A DNA stretch of 64,000 bases, from positions 62,001 through 126,000 of the forward strand of contig JBGASU010000001.1 of NCBI GenBank assembly GCA_044229535.1, written 5' to 3'. Position 1 is the stretch's first letter; every line of letters starts with the position of its first letter. A program made the translations under genes and the position numbers. The notes below the pieces were generated by a model, which was not told where the DNA came from, did no database searches, and worked only from the letters and a program-made list of their open reading frames with translations. This document shows, piece by piece, positions 63,969 through 64,000 of the stretch. The DNA comes from CAZLFQ01 sp044229535. GTDB taxonomy: Bacteria > Pseudomonadota > Alphaproteobacteria > Rickettsiales > Midichloriaceae.

Positions 63969-64000
63969 CAAAAAAAATTGGAGCTAAATTTCTTAGCTCC
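63969..64000 (-). terminator. Terminator of the gene upstream of hemA (minus strand)
   Basis: On the minus strand GGAGCTAA (64000-63993) pairs with TTAGCTCC (63987-63980), followed by AATTTTTTTT. It would end a minus-strand gene outside the window and isolate hemA, which then starts about 12 bp later. Confidence 0.8.

Overview
The window is a low-G+C (roughly one third G+C by eye), gene-dense segment of a bacterial chromosome. Gene content points to an alphaproteobacterium. It has a 5-aminolevulinate synthase of the C4 haem pathway, an HdaA-type DnaA homologue, a MidA/NDUFAF7 methyltransferase, a TIGR02281-type aspartic protease, a YdcH/DUF465 protein, and TTAA-N7-TTAA sites like those bound by CtrA. 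The AT bias, Sel1 repeats, flagellar fliO/fliP, a secretin and many small unknown proteins suggest a host-associated lineage such as Rickettsiales or Holosporales relatives, but no rRNA is present and the assignment is inference.

Layout. 0-8.6 kb: the C-terminal part of secA, a secreted protein of unknown function, rseP, a winged-helix regulator, bamE, a tiny overlapping ORF, ffh and mutL; this is protein export, envelope assembly and mismatch repair. 8.7-13.9 kb: a same-strand cluster with an MshL/PilQ-like secretin, an ABC-2-like permease, a repeat-type protein and a disordered coiled-coil protein, followed by an orphan protein whose N-terminus resembles a mitochondrial presequence. 13.9-27 kb: clpB, a Sel1 protein, a quinone oxidoreductase, an aspartic protease, a Ppx/GppA-like protein, tsaC-tsaD, a UPF0114 protein, nagZ with a SPOR-type neighbour that lacks the SPOR domain, uvrC and small unknowns. 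27-32.7 kb: a TacA/TacT toxin-antitoxin pair with a palindromic operator candidate, a small Trypco2-like protein, dxs, a DUF4917-like protein, a GC-rich remnant patch and fliO-fliP.

32.7-37.8 kb: tkt, radA, cvpA and an FkbM-like methyltransferase; tkt and radA have a base composition unlike their neighbours. 37.8-45.1 kb: a reverse-strand kdpABC potassium-pump operon with a split sensor (short KdpD plus a separate HAMP histidine kinase) and no kdpE. 45.2-49.5 kb: mtaB between two unknown genes, a 67-aa protein, engB and ydcH. 49.9-58.7 kb: sucCD, an unknown gene, cmk, rpsA, then a reverse-strand run ctpA, a TlpA-like thioredoxin, hdaA and midA. 58.8-64 kb: a small unknown gene, a large His-rich RTX protein, tRNA-Ile2(CAT), a membrane protein and hemA.

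Functional links. TsaC and TsaD make t6A, which MtaB can then thiomethylate. SecA, Ffh, RseP and BamE act together in envelope export and assembly. Dxs and Tkt feed isoprenoid precursors and pentose phosphates, and SucCD and HemA share succinyl-CoA. The most interesting non-coding signal is a set of six TTAA-N7-TTAA elements, all in intergenic DNA. Four of them lie 44-50 bp upstream of a DUF4917-like protein, two unknown proteins and the RTX protein. They suggest a CtrA-like regulon of largely undescribed genes.
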